The notes under the pieces were generated by a model. The model was not told the origin of the DNA. It did no database searches and was given only the letters and a program-made list of their open reading frames with translations. A program made the position numbers and the translations under genes. Positions 43,840-52,635 of a DNA stretch of 55,581 nt are shown piece by piece. Source of the stretch: Pasteurellaceae bacterium RH1A (GTDB taxonomy: Bacteria; Pseudomonadota; Gammaproteobacteria; Enterobacterales; Pasteurellaceae). Where the stretch lies: NCBI GenBank assembly GCA_012221805.1, contig CP015195.1:706806-762386 (forward strand), given 5' to 3'. Each line of letters begins with the position of its first letter. Within the stretch, counting starts at the first letter, position 1.

Positions 43840-45108
43840 TTAAGCCAACCTAGCAAAAGCCTGCTCAAGGTCTGCCAAAATATCTTGTACATTCTCAATC
43901 CCAACCGAAATGCGGATCAGGCCAGGGGAAATGTTGATCTTGGCCAGTTCTTCCTCGCTCATTTGGCGGTGGGTGGAAGTGGCTGGGTGGAGGGCGCAGG
44001 TGCGGATGTCGGCCACGTGGACTTCACGGGAAACCAGCTTCAGAGCATTGAGCCACTTGGCGGCTGCCTCACGCCCGCCCTTAATTTCAAAGGAAATCAC
44101 GCCACATAGGCCATTTGGCAGGTATTTTTCCTTGAGGGCATAATCTGGCGAGCTACTTAGGCCTGGGTAGTTTACGCCTGCAACTAAATGATGTGCTTCT
44201 AGGAACTGGGCCACAGCCAGGGCATTGCTATAGTGGGCCTGCATCCGTAAAGGCAGGGTTTCAAGGCCTAGGTTGAGCAGGAAGCTGTTTTGCGGTGCAG
44301 GTGTAGCACCTAAGTCCCGCATAAGTTGGACTCGTGCCTTGATGATATAGGCCGCTGGGCCAAAGGCTTCGGTATAGACCAGGCCGTGGTAGGTTGAATC
44401 AGGCTGGGTAAAGGCGGGGAACTTGCCGCTGTGCCAGTCGAAGTTGCCGCCATCAATAACGATACCGCCCATGGCAACGGCGTGGCCGTCTAAGTATTTG
44501 GTGGTGCTGTGAATCACAATATTGGCTCCAAAGTCAAAAGGCCGGCAGAAGTAAGGGGTGGCAAAGGTATTGTCAATTAAAAGCGGGGCCTGGGCCTTTT
44601 GGGCCAGCTGGGCAAATTTTTCAATGTCTAGCACCCGCAATTCAGGGTTGGCCACGGTTTCGCCGAAAATGGCCTTGGTGTTAGGTTGAATGGCTTTTTC
44701 TAGCTCTTCCAAAGGCAGACTTTGATCAACAAAGGTTACGCTAATGCCCATTTTCTTAAAGGTGTGGGCGAAGAGGTTGTAGGTGCCGCCGTAAATTGAG
44801 GTAGAGGAAATAAAGTGATCGCCGGCTTCAAGCAGGTTTAAGAGGGCATAGAAAATGGCAGACTGGCCTGAAGAGGTGCATAAAGCACCCACGCCGCCTT
44901 CAAGGGCGGTTAGCTTTTCCTCCACCACATTGGTGGTTGGGTTGGCCAGGCGGGTGTAGAAAAAGCCGGCTTTTTTCAGGTCGAAGAGATCGCCGATGTC
45001 CTCGGCCGAATCATAGGTAAAAGTAGTGCTTTGCACGATAGGGGCAACACGGGGTTCGCCCGATTTTGGGCTATAGCCTGCGTGCAGGCACTGGGTTTCA
45101 AATTGCAT
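43840..45108 (-). CDS. metY: O-acetylhomoserine sulfhydrylase (MetY/CysD type)
   Basis: PLP enzyme of the Cys/Met metabolism family making homocysteine from O-acetylhomoserine and sulfide. 422 aa; start MQFETQCLHAGYSPKSGEPRV, PLP lysine in HSTTKYLDGH near residue 205, and HPATSTHRQMSEEEL near the end are typical of the OAH-sulfhydrylase branch rather than MetB. AGGAGAA precedes the ATG. Isolated gene. Confidence 0.87.
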   Translation of the reverse strand: MQFETQCLHAGYSPKSGEPRVAPIVQSTTFTYDSAEDIGDLFDLKKAGFFYTRLANPTTNVVEEKLTALEGGVGALCTSSGQSAIFYALLNLLEAGDHFISSTSIYGGTYNLFAHTFKKMGISVTFVDQSLPLEELEKAIQPNTKAIFGETVANPELRVLDIEKFAQLAQKAQAPLLIDNTFATPYFCRPFDFGANIVIHSTTKYLDGHAVAMGGIVIDGGNFDWHSGKFPAFTQPDSTYHGLVYTEAFGPAAYIIKARVQLMRDLGATPAPQNSFLLNLGLETLPLRMQAHYSNALAVAQFLEAHHLVAGVNYPGLSSSPDYALKEKYLPNGLCGVISFEIKGGREAAAKWLNALKLVSREVHVADIRTCALHPATSTHRQMSEEELAKINISPGLIRISVGIENVQDILADLEQAFARLA

Positions 45109-45209
45109 AGGTTCTCCTTTTGATGTTGATGATAAACCCTTAGATTGTACAAGGCTTGCACCTTAATGCAAGCCAACAAGCGGGGCAAATGGCCGAAAAA
45201 CTTGCAAAT

Positions 45210-47618
45210 CTAGAGAGGCTTCAAATTCTTGTCCAACAAGCCCTTTAAGAGGAGCTTGCCCTCCTTAAAACGGTATTCCGCATATTCTGCTTGGGCATAA
45301 TATTCCCCTAGGCCTTCGGCAAAGAAATAATCCTGGCTGGGCAGGCGGGGCTGGTTGTGGTGGAAGGTGTTGATGGGCAGGTAAACCCCTGGCTGGCAGC
45401 CGGTAAAATTGCTGGGTTCTTCTGCACTTAAACGGCAGAAGCTGGCCAGGCCGGCTTGGTCGGTTTGAACCAGGGCATAGAGCGAACCTGTCAGGTTCTG
45501 CTGATACATCTCATCTTGTATCTCGTTCAAGATTTGGTAGTTTAAGATCATATAGTCGCCCTGCATAAGGGAGCGGGGATCGACTGGGGCGATTTTCAAA
45601 ATCACAGGCTGGCCGCTGCTTAAAATATCCTCAAACTGATGAACCTTGTAATTAACCAAGCCCAAAACAGCCAAACCCAGGGCCAAGATGGCACTCGGCA
45701 CTTGCCAACCGGCTTTTGGAGCTGGAACAGGGTTGGAGGCTGCTTTTTGGGCTGGCAAAAAGAGGCTACTGATGAGAAAGAGCAGGCCATACAGGATAAG
45801 GGAAATGCCCTTATAGAGCAGGGGGATAGCCAGGGAATAGTAGTAAAGCCCCAGTTCTAGCACCAGGCAGGCTAGAGCCAAGATCAGCACTAGGCGCTGG
45901 TTTAAACGGTAGGCCAGCAGGAGTAGGGCCACATAAAAGAGGATTTGGCCAGAGGCAATAAAGCCCAGGGCAGTCAAAAGCCAAAGCAGGCTGAGGGCGA
46001 TATAGGCCAAGATCCCTAGGCTCTGTTTGTGGCTGTTAAGCCAAAAAATCAGCAGGGGAGCAAGGCAGAGAGCCAGATAGCCCAGCCAAGGCAGGGAGGG
46101 GGTGAAGCCCTCTAAATTTCTGCCGATAAGAATATAAAACATATCTTGCAGGCTATAGATTTCACGGCCTAAAGCCAGCTGGCTTGAGGATTGGAGGAGG
46201 GTTTCATTCCAATTCATCAAGACGACAAAGATCCAGCAGGCCCAGGCTAGAGGGAAGGAGAGAGCTGGCTGGCGTTTGGCTCCCAAGGCAAAGAGGGCCA
46301 GGCTTAAGAGGGGGAGGGTGTAGTAGCCATAGAGGGCATAAACATTGGTGAAAATTTCGGTATCAATATAAATATACCAAACGGCCAACAGGCTAAAGGC
46401 AGAAGCGACCCGAAACCAAGGGCTTGGGCGTTTGACATAAAAATAAGCCATCACCAGGCTGCCCAGGAGCAGGGCCAGCAGGTTTATTTGCCCGTTTTCA
46501 AAGAAGAAATAGATAAAATAAAAGCTATAGCTTAAGAGGAGGAAAAAACCAAGAATATGTTGAGTAATTGGGCTAAGTTGGCCGCCTCTTTCCTTGCGAT
46601 AGAGAACCAGGCTCAAGATGAAACATAAGAGACTGGAAGCCAAAATGCCCTCTTCTTCCAGGCCCAAGAATAAAAGGGCAAGCAGTGTCCCTAGCCCCAT
46701 GAGCAAGGCCCAGAACAAGATAAGGGTTAGGCCCCAAGACATAAGCTTACTTTCCACTTGATGCTTTTGCTTAAACCAATGGGCCAGCAGGAAAAAGGAG
46801 CCAAGTGCCATCAGGGCAGGGAAGAAGAAGCTGAAGACCAAGCCCATTTCAGTGCCGTTTTTATTAAAGGTGAGATCCAGTAAAAAGAAGTTGCTGGAAA
46901 GCACCATATAAACCAAGCACAGGCTTAAATTGATGAAGTCGAAACGCTTATTTTTGTAATAAAAAATCAGGCAGCCCACCCAGGCCCAGCTGCCAAGATA
47001 GCCCAAGCCATCAAGCGAGCTGTTAAAGGGCAGAGCAACTAGAGCCAATAAAAGGTGACCCAAGCCAAGCGCCAGTAAAACCTTGGGCAGAATATGATGG
47101 CGCTCATCCCGCAAGGCTGCACGGCTATATTCGCTTAGGGCCAAGAAGGTAAAGCTCCACAAGGCGGCATAGAAAAAGGCGGTTTGGCCTAAAGCGGGAT
47201 AAAATAAATCTATGCTGGCATGGGAGGTGGCGATAAAGAGTAAGAAAGCAGGCAGATTAGGCAAGAGGATCAGAAGTGGGATTTGACACACCGACCAAAG
47301 GGCAAAGAGCTGCCAGGCATTGGCCCCTGTTTGGTAGGTTTGGCCCACCAAGGCTAGAAGCCCGCCAATGGCCACCGACAAGACAAAACTCGCCCCCTTG
47401 GCATAGGCCTTTTGCCCTCGGGCGTAGAAGCAAGCGCTTAAAAGGGCAAGAGCCAGCAGCAAGGCCTGCATACCGTAAATCTTTTCGGCATCTGAAAAAT
47501 AGTCCCAGTTGGCCGCCAGCCAAGTGATGATGCCGCTGGAAAACAAGCCAGCCCCAAGGGTGAGCAGCAGGAATTTTAGGTAGCCTGGCCAATTTTGATG
47601 GGTTAAAGCAGAAAACAT
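45210..47618 (-). CDS. DUF2157/DUF4401-like multi-pass membrane protein with GDYXXLXY domain
   Basis: 802 aa with about 20 hydrophobic segments, then a C-terminal soluble part carrying GDYMILNYQ, the signature of the GDYXXLXY domain family. The N-terminus (FSSGIITWLAANWDYFSDAEKIYG) fits DUF2157. Function unknown. GAGGAGG gives a strong ribosome site before the ATG at 47618. Divergent from the DUF454 gene with an 85-bp gap. Confidence 0.78.
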   Translation of the reverse strand: MFSALTHQNWPGYLKFLLLTLGAGLFSSGIITWLAANWDYFSDAEKIYGMQALLLALALLSACFYARGQKAYAKGASFVLSVAIGGLLALVGQTYQTGANAWQLFALWSVCQIPLLILLPNLPAFLLFIATSHASIDLFYPALGQTAFFYAALWSFTFLALSEYSRAALRDERHHILPKVLLALGLGHLLLALVALPFNSSLDGLGYLGSWAWVGCLIFYYKNKRFDFINLSLCLVYMVLSSNFFLLDLTFNKNGTEMGLVFSFFFPALMALGSFFLLAHWFKQKHQVESKLMSWGLTLILFWALLMGLGTLLALLFLGLEEEGILASSLLCFILSLVLYRKERGGQLSPITQHILGFFLLLSYSFYFIYFFFENGQINLLALLLGSLVMAYFYVKRPSPWFRVASAFSLLAVWYIYIDTEIFTNVYALYGYYTLPLLSLALFALGAKRQPALSFPLAWACWIFVVLMNWNETLLQSSSQLALGREIYSLQDMFYILIGRNLEGFTPSLPWLGYLALCLAPLLIFWLNSHKQSLGILAYIALSLLWLLTALGFIASGQILFYVALLLLAYRLNQRLVLILALACLVLELGLYYYSLAIPLLYKGISLILYGLLFLISSLFLPAQKAASNPVPAPKAGWQVPSAILALGLAVLGLVNYKVHQFEDILSSGQPVILKIAPVDPRSLMQGDYMILNYQILNEIQDEMYQQNLTGSLYALVQTDQAGLASFCRLSAEEPSNFTGCQPGVYLPINTFHHNQPRLPSQDYFFAEGLGEYYAQAEYAEYRFKEGKLLLKGLLDKNLKPL

Positions 47619-47703
47619 CTGTCCTCCTCTTGCCTATAATGGTTGCAATCAATTCTCAATCAGCATAATATCGCCACTTTATCTTGTTTAATTTCCCTTT
47701 GCA

Positions 47704-48069
47704 ATGAAGAAGCCTGTTTATATTTGTCTCGGTTTTATTTTTTTCGGCCTGGGCCTGATTGGCATCCCAACGCCAGGCCTACCAACCACGCCTTTTTTGC
47801 TGCTGGCCCTTTATTTTTTTAGCCGTAGCTCTCCCCGCCTGCAAGCCTGGTTTATGGGCACCAAGGTCTATCAAAAATACCTCAAGGACTACGATCAAAA
47901 CCGAGCCATGACCATGAAGCAGAAACTGACCATCCTGCTGGTTTCCACCCCTTTTAGCTTTTTTGCCGTCTATGCCCTGCCCCATATTGGCGGCAAGATT
48001 GCCATGGTCTTGGTGATTTTAGTTCAGTATTGGTATTTTTTCTTCAAAATTAAGACCATTAAGCCCTAA
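47704..48069 (+). CDS. DUF454 (YbaN-like) inner-membrane protein
   Basis: 121 aa with hydrophobic segments at both ends. GLIGIPTPGLPTTPFLLLALYFFSRSSPRL is the DUF454 signature. The role is unknown; E. coli YbaN belongs to the family. It precedes the acyl-CoA ligase gene by 80 bp on the same strand. Confidence 0.83.
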   Translation: MKKPVYICLGFIFFGLGLIGIPTPGLPTTPFLLLALYFFSRSSPRLQAWFMGTKVYQKYLKDYDQNRAMTMKQKLTILLVSTPFSFFAVYALPHIGGKIAMVLVILVQYWYFFFKIKTIKP

Positions 48070-48149
48070 ATTTGCTAGATTTTTCTTCTTGAAAGCCTTA
48101 TATTAGCGAACACTTGTAAGCTGAAAAATAAGAAGGAAAACAAGCGTCT

Positions 48150-49928
48150 ATGCAAACCCTCGATCTTCATTTTGTAAACCGTGTACGCCAACAAGCCGCC
48201 AAGCAGGCTAACCTTCCTGCCCTACGCCATAAGGTAGGGAATAGTTGGCAGGATATTTCCTGGGCCAGCTTCCAGGCCCAGATCGATCAACTTTCCCTGG
48301 CCCTCTTAGCCTGCCAGATTGGCGTGCAGGATAAGATCGGCATCTTCGCCCACAATATGCCCAACTGGACTATTGCCGACATTGCCGCCCTGCAAATCCG
48401 TGCCGTAACCGTGCCCATCTATGCCACCAACACGGCCAAGCAGGCTGAATTTATCATCAACAATGCCGACATTAAGATCCTCTTTGTGGGCGACCAAGAA
48501 CAGCTAGAAGCCGCCCTTAGCATTGCTGATAATTGCCCGCTTTTGCAAAAAATTGTCCTGATGAAACCGCTTGTCTGCCCTGAAAATAGCTTGGTTTGTA
48601 GCTGGCAGGACTTTGTAGCCTTAGGTTCAAGTCAATTTCAGGCTCAATTAGACCAGCGTTTGGCCGACAAAAACCTAAACGATCTCTTCACCCTTATCTA
48701 CACCTCCGGCACCACGGGCGAGCCAAAGGGCGTGATGTTGGACTATGCCAACCTGGCCCACCAGCTAGAAGCCCACGACCTGGCCCTGCCCCATATTGAC
48801 CACCAGGACAGCTCCCTCTCCTTCCTACCGTTTTCCCATATTTTTGAACGGGCCTGGATTGCCTATGTGCTGCACCGTGGGGCGGTAAACTGCTATTTGG
48901 AAGACACCAACGAGGTACGATCTGCCTTGACCGAATTGCAACCTACCCTCATGTGTGCTGTGCCAAGGCTCTATGAAAAAATCTACACCGCCGTGCTGGA
49001 CAAGGTGCAAAAGGCCCCAATCCACCGCCGTGCCCTCTTTAACTGGGCCATTCAAGCGGGTCAAAAATATAAACAATCTGCAAATCCCTCTTGGTGGGCT
49101 AGAAAACAGTTCCAACTGGCCGATAAGTTAGTGCTGTCCAAATTAAGGGCCTTGCTGGGCGGAAAAATCCGCATGATGCCTTGTGGCGGCGCCACCTTAG
49201 AACCGACTATTGGTCAATTTTTCCAGGCCATTGGAGTAAACGTTAAACTAGGCTACGGCATGACCGAAACCTGTGCCACGGTTTCCTGCTGGGCCGAGGG
49301 CGATTTTAACCCGCATTCCATCGGCACCCTTATGCCTAATGCCCAGGTGAAGATTGGCGAGAACAACGAGATTTTGGTCAAGGGTGGCATGGTGATGAAG
49401 GGCTACTACAAGAAGCCTGAAGAAACCGCCGCAGCCTTTACCGCAGATGGTTTCCTCAAAACAGGCGATGCAGGCGAGATGGACGAGAGAGGCAACCTCT
49501 TTATCACCGACCGCATTAAGGAGCTGATGAAGACCTCCAACGGCAAGTACATCGCCCCGCAGTACATTGAGGGCAAGATTGGCAAGGACAAGTTTATTGA
49601 GCAGATTGCGGTGATTGCCGATGCCAAGAAGTATGTGTCGGCCCTGATTGTGCCTTGTTTTGATAGCCTAGAAGAATACGCCAAACAGCTCAATATCAAG
49701 TACCAAGACCGCTTGGAATTGATTAAGCATTCGGAAATCATCCAACTCTTTGAGAAGCGGATCAACGAATTGCAGCAGGAGTTGCCAAGTTTTGAGCAGG
49801 TCAAAAAATTCACCCTCCTGCCCCAAGCCTTTACCACCAAAATGGAAGAAATTACCCCAACATTAAAGTTGAGAAGAAAGGTGATTTTTGAGCGCTATAA
49901 GGCGCAGATTGAGGCCATGTATAGCTAA
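48150..49928 (+). CDS. Long-chain acyl-CoA ligase-like AMP-binding protein
   Basis: 592-aa ANL-superfamily enzyme activating a fatty acid to acyl-AMP then acyl-CoA. The P-loop [14 protein letters not shown] is near residue 185, [12 protein letters not shown] near 370 and [20 protein letters not shown] near 440. Most like the eukaryote-style/FadD15 long-chain ligases, as in Haemophilus HI0002. AAGGAAAA ribosome site. It ends at the hairpin at 49940. Confidence 0.87.
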   Translation: MQTLDLHFVNRVRQQAAKQANLPALRHKVGNSWQDISWASFQAQIDQLSLALLACQIGVQDKIGIFAHNMPNWTIADIAALQIRAVTVPIYATNTAKQAEFIINNADIKILFVGDQEQLEAALSIADNCPLLQKIVLMKPLVCPENSLVCSWQDFVALGSSQFQAQLDQRLADKNLNDLFTLIYTSGTTGEPKGVMLDYANLAHQLEAHDLALPHIDHQDSSLSFLPFSHIFERAWIAYVLHRGAVNCYLEDTNEVRSALTELQPTLMCAVPRLYEKIYTAVLDKVQKAPIHRRALFNWAIQAGQKYKQSANPSWWARKQFQLADKLVLSKLRALLGGKIRMMPCGGATLEPTIGQFFQAIGVNVKLGYGMTETCATVSCWAEGDFNPHSIGTLMPNAQVKIGENNEILVKGGMVMKGYYKKPEETAAAFTADGFLKTGDAGEMDERGNLFITDRIKELMKTSNGKYIAPQYIEGKIGKDKFIEQIAVIADAKKYVSALIVPCFDSLEEYAKQLNIKYQDRLELIKHSEIIQLFEKRINELQQELPSFEQVKKFTLLPQAFTTKMEEITPTLKLRRKVIFERYKAQIEAMYS

Positions 49929-49939
49929 CTTTTGAAATG

Positions 49940-49969
49940 AACCCGCTTGTTATAGGCAAGCGGGTTTTT
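49940..49969 (+). terminator. Terminator of the acyl-CoA ligase gene
   Basis: AACCCGCTTG-TTATAGG-CAAGCGGGTTTTTA; arms are uptake-sequence-like. Confidence 0.85.
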
Positions 49970-49976
49970 AGGGGGC

Positions 49977-50257
49977 GTTGATAATTCAAGAAAATTGCTT
50001 GTTAGAAAAGAGGAAAGTGAAAACCTTTGAGATCCACTCCCCTCTTTAGCAAAGAGGGGCAGGGGGAGATTTGGCAGAAGAAATAGCAACGAAAGGGCTA
50101 TTTTCGGAGAAAAAACAAACTAATTTCTGACTAATCATTCCTTCACTCCGTTATCACTACTGCCAAATCTCCCCTAACCCCTCTTTGCTAAAGAGGGGAA
50201 GCACATCTCTAGACAATCAAAGATCACGACAACCGCAAATTTTTCCGAATTATCAAC
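49977..50257. mobile_element. MITE-like fold-back element
   Basis: 281 bp in a 339-bp gene-free gap. Ends are perfect 11-bp inverted repeats, GTTGATAATTC (49977-49987) and GAATTATCAAC (50247-50257), extending imperfectly inward. Inside are two 42-bp inverted arms (50036-50077 and 50160-50201), each containing a CCCCTCTTTGCTAAAGAGGGG-type palindrome. No coding capacity and no clear target-site duplication. Suggests a non-autonomous element; a structured repeat unrelated to transposition is the alternative. Confidence 0.55.
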
Positions 50258-50267
50258 AGCCTCTAGA

Positions 50268-50762
50268 TCAATCCTCAATATAGGATGGCTTTTTAACCAA
50301 GCAACGATAGAGCTTAAAAGGTTTACTGTCACGAAAACGCATTTCAAGCGTATTTTGATTGATCACCCTGCCTTGAACAGAACTAATTTCAGGTTGGCGA
50401 TTTATTGTAGGATCATCATAACCTGTTTCATCCGAATCATAGGCCTCATAAACCCCTGTAAAGGTGGTTTCACTGATTTCACTAAAATGCGTAGGAATAA
50501 TGGAGGTGTGGCCAACCGCCCCAATATAAATGGCCTTTTCTTCAATTCGGTAAAGAATTTCCCACATACGATATTTATCATTACAATGTCCAATATTTGC
50601 CTTATCTTTCACCCAATACCCCCTAAAGGCTTGAGGAAAAGAAAGCATTCTTGATTGTTCAACCGCCCGAGAAATCGCCCCTAAAAGGCCAGGGCGCTGG
50701 CTAAGTTCGGCACAGCCTGCCAGGGTAAGGCCAAGGACAGTGGCTAAGAGTATCTTTTTCAT
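50268..50762 (-). CDS. Small putative lipoprotein
   Basis: 164 aa. A lipoprotein signal (KKILLATVLGLTLAGC, lipobox LAGC) predicts outer- or inner-membrane anchoring. The mature part has no family I recognise; two later Cys (HCNDKY and YRCLVKK) might form a disulfide. It follows the second lipoprotein gene by 9 bp, so they are an operon. Both mature N-termini begin CAEL. Confidence 0.7.
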   Translation of the reverse strand: MKKILLATVLGLTLAGCAELSQRPGLLGAISRAVEQSRMLSFPQAFRGYWVKDKANIGHCNDKYRMWEILYRIEEKAIYIGAVGHTSIIPTHFSEISETTFTGVYEAYDSDETGYDDPTINRQPEISSVQGRVINQNTLEMRFRDSKPFKLYRCLVKKPSYIED

Positions 50763-50771
50763 GTTAGCCGC

Positions 50772-51593
50772 CTATTTTTTAAAGTAGTTCCATAAGTCGC
50801 TATAGGCGTTTTTATTACCATTAGTATCTTCCTCTTGAATTGATTTCATAAAAACCGTTTGGAATTGACTTGGTAAAACATAACTTTGGCTGGCTGAGTT
50901 GAACTCAACTAACACCTTGCCAGTTCGTTTAGCAAGCACTTTACGTTTATCCCAAGCCTCTGCGCCTGATCCTTCGGTATATGGTTTATATTTTGTGAGA
51001 GTATAATGGTATTCAATCGGGTAATAACCCTCTGTCATTTTTGATTTTGTATTGATTTTAGCAGTGCATTTGACAACCGTGTAAGAATCTTGCCAGTCCT
51101 CACTGAAACAGCCAGGGATAATTTTCATTTCTGATTTACTATCATAAATAATCCCCATCTTAGAACTGCGGCCTCCAGAACCTCCTGAGCTAGATATGAT
51201 CCTAAAACCTTGTTGTTCTTTACCTAGACTAATAATTTCTGCTTCAATATTATCGCCACTGAAAGCACTATTTTCCGCTCCTGCTATTGTACCATTTGCC
51301 CCTAGTACCCATTGATCGCCAACCTTATCAAAGACATAGGTATAAATTTCCGCATTAAATGGCTCACCTAAAACAAGTAAATAACGCTTTTCTCCTTGGC
51401 TGGTTTTTATATCTTTTATTTTATATTCCATATCTCCCTTAACATAACGCTCCGCAAACTGCTGCTTACTCAAAGAAACGGGCGCTTTTTCTTGCAGAAA
51501 AGCACCTGAGGATAAATTATTCATCAGGCCTGTTAATTCCGCACAGGAGGCAAGGGAGAGGGAAAGGGCTGCAAGGGCTAGGGTTTTCTTCAT
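50772..51593 (-). CDS. Putative lipoprotein
   Basis: 273 aa with lipobox LASC at residues about 14-17 (KKTLALAALSLSLASC). The mature protein is polar, with a Ser/Gly-rich loop (ISSSGGSGGRSS) and two Cys around residues 155-175. No known family recognised. First gene of a two-lipoprotein operon; GGAG lies before the ATG. Confidence 0.7.
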   Translation of the reverse strand: MKKTLALAALSLSLASCAELTGLMNNLSSGAFLQEKAPVSLSKQQFAERYVKGDMEYKIKDIKTSQGEKRYLLVLGEPFNAEIYTYVFDKVGDQWVLGANGTIAGAENSAFSGDNIEAEIISLGKEQQGFRIISSSGGSGGRSSKMGIIYDSKSEMKIIPGCFSEDWQDSYTVVKCTAKINTKSKMTEGYYPIEYHYTLTKYKPYTEGSGAEAWDKRKVLAKRTGKVLVEFNSASQSYVLPSQFQTVFMKSIQEEDTNGNKNAYSDLWNYFKK

Positions 51594-51678
51594 GGTAAAC
51601 TCCTTGGATATTTATAGTGTTTAAAAAGATATATATAGTCTTCATTAAAGTGCGTTTTATATACAAAATCAACAAAAT

Positions 51679-52140
51679 TTACAAATTATCTTCAGGATTG
51701 GCCGTGGTGGCTTTTTCATAAAGAGCCAGTTCTTTAATCAGTACCAGCAGCATTTGCAGAAATTCAGGCATCAGACTGGCCAGGCAGTAGCCTTCTACAA
51801 AATAATAGGGCGGTTTGTCGAAGTTCATGGGCAGGAGTTGATCGGGCTGGCCGCTTAAAAGGTGCTGCTCGTAGGTTTCGCCCATAAGATGAACCAGGCC
51901 GATTAAATGGTTGGTTAGGGCCAGGTCTGGATGGGCTAGGCTGAGATCTAGACTCAGGTAGAAAGGGTAGTCTGGCTTCATGCAGACCTTCTCCATATAA
52001 AAGAGATTGCCTTCTCTGGAACACATAAAGCCCGAGAAAAGGTGATAATAGGCCTTTTTATAGAAAACCTCTTTGAGGATTTGCGACATTCTGTCGTTGG
52101 GAATAAAGGGTTCAGGGTTAGGATGACGGAGTTCAGACAT
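51679..52140 (-). CDS. Hypothetical protein with structured leader
   Basis: 153 aa, acidic-neutral, soluble, no signal peptide; unrecognised. Rich in aromatic residues and Leu (FYKKAYYHLFSGF, YFVEGYCLASLMPEFLQ). The upstream leader holds a good promoter followed at once by an intrinsic terminator, so expression may depend on read-through. AAGGAAT is the ribosome site. GC looks similar to core genes. Confidence 0.6.
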   Translation of the reverse strand: MSELRHPNPEPFIPNDRMSQILKEVFYKKAYYHLFSGFMCSREGNLFYMEKVCMKPDYPFYLSLDLSLAHPDLALTNHLIGLVHLMGETYEQHLLSGQPDQLLPMNFDKPPYYFVEGYCLASLMPEFLQMLLVLIKELALYEKATTANPEDNL

Positions 52141-52177
52141 AGCATATTCCTTGAAGGTGGGAGGGTAAATTCAGGGC

Positions 52178-52217
52178 AAAAAAAAGCCCCCCAACAATCA
52201 TGAGATTATTGAGGGGA
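52178..52217 (-). terminator. Intrinsic terminator in the leader of the 51679-52140 gene
   Basis: On the minus strand CCCCTCAATAATC-TCAT-GATTGTTGGGGGG-C followed by TTTTTTTT, lying upstream of the gene start and about 20-50 nt downstream of a promoter. A smaller hairpin ACCC-GAAA-AGGGGT immediately precedes it and could compete. Confidence 0.75.
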
Positions 52218-52234
52218 CCCCTTTTCGGGTATGT

Positions 52235-52263
52235 AATTTACAGCTAAATTAGCGATCCGTCAA
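52235..52263 (-). promoter_or_regulatory. Sigma-70 promoter of the leader/small RNA
   Basis: On the minus strand TTGACG (52258-52263), a 17-bp spacer and TAAATT (52235-52240). Predicted start near 52228. Confidence 0.65.
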
Positions 52264-52382
52264 GTCTTTTGCCTAGAAAGTCTGCATTTTTCTACAAATA
52301 TCAGGCAGATTACTGCAAAACCCATCTAAAAGCCTAAGTTAGTATGTAGTTTATTGGTAAGGACTTTTATAAAGTTAGCCAA

Positions 52383-52613
52383 ATGAACGCACAAGAACGT
52401 AAAACCCTCCTTAAGCAACTTGGCTTATCCATTAAGCTAACCAGAATCAAGGCCGGCCTTTCCCAAGAAGAGCTGGCCGAAATTGCTGGTCTTCACCGTA
52501 CCTATATTGGCATGGTCGAACGGGCTGAACGCAATATTTCAGTCATTAACCTAGTTCAAATCGCCAATGCCCTAAAGACCACAACAGATAATTTATTAGA
52601 GGGGCGGATTTAA
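52383..52613 (+). CDS. Small XRE-family regulator
   Basis: 76 aa, almost entirely one Cro/C1-type helix-turn-helix (LGLSIKLTRIKAGLSQEELAEIAGLHRTYIGMVERAERNIS, residues about 14-52). It resembles controller proteins of mobile restriction or defence loci. Tail-to-tail with the dynamin-like gene, 22 bp apart. A 10-bp-arm stem TTAGAGGGGC..GCCCCTCTAA spans its stop codon. Confidence 0.85.
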   Translation: MNAQERKTLLKQLGLSIKLTRIKAGLSQEELAEIAGLHRTYIGMVERAERNISVINLVQIANALKTTTDNLLEGRI

Positions 52614-52624
52614 GGCCCCTCTAA
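52596..52624. terminator. Convergent hairpin XRE/dynamin
   Basis: TTAGAGGGGC-N9-GCCCCTCTAA overlaps the XRE stop codon and lies just after the dynamin-like gene stop; likely a shared transcript end, though T-runs are weak. Confidence 0.6.
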
Positions 52625-52635
52625 CTTCTGTTACT

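Noticed and set aside
52178..52240. Known riboswitch class in the leader of the 51679-52140 gene
   Set aside because: No aptamer consensus I know could be matched; only the promoter and terminator are supported.
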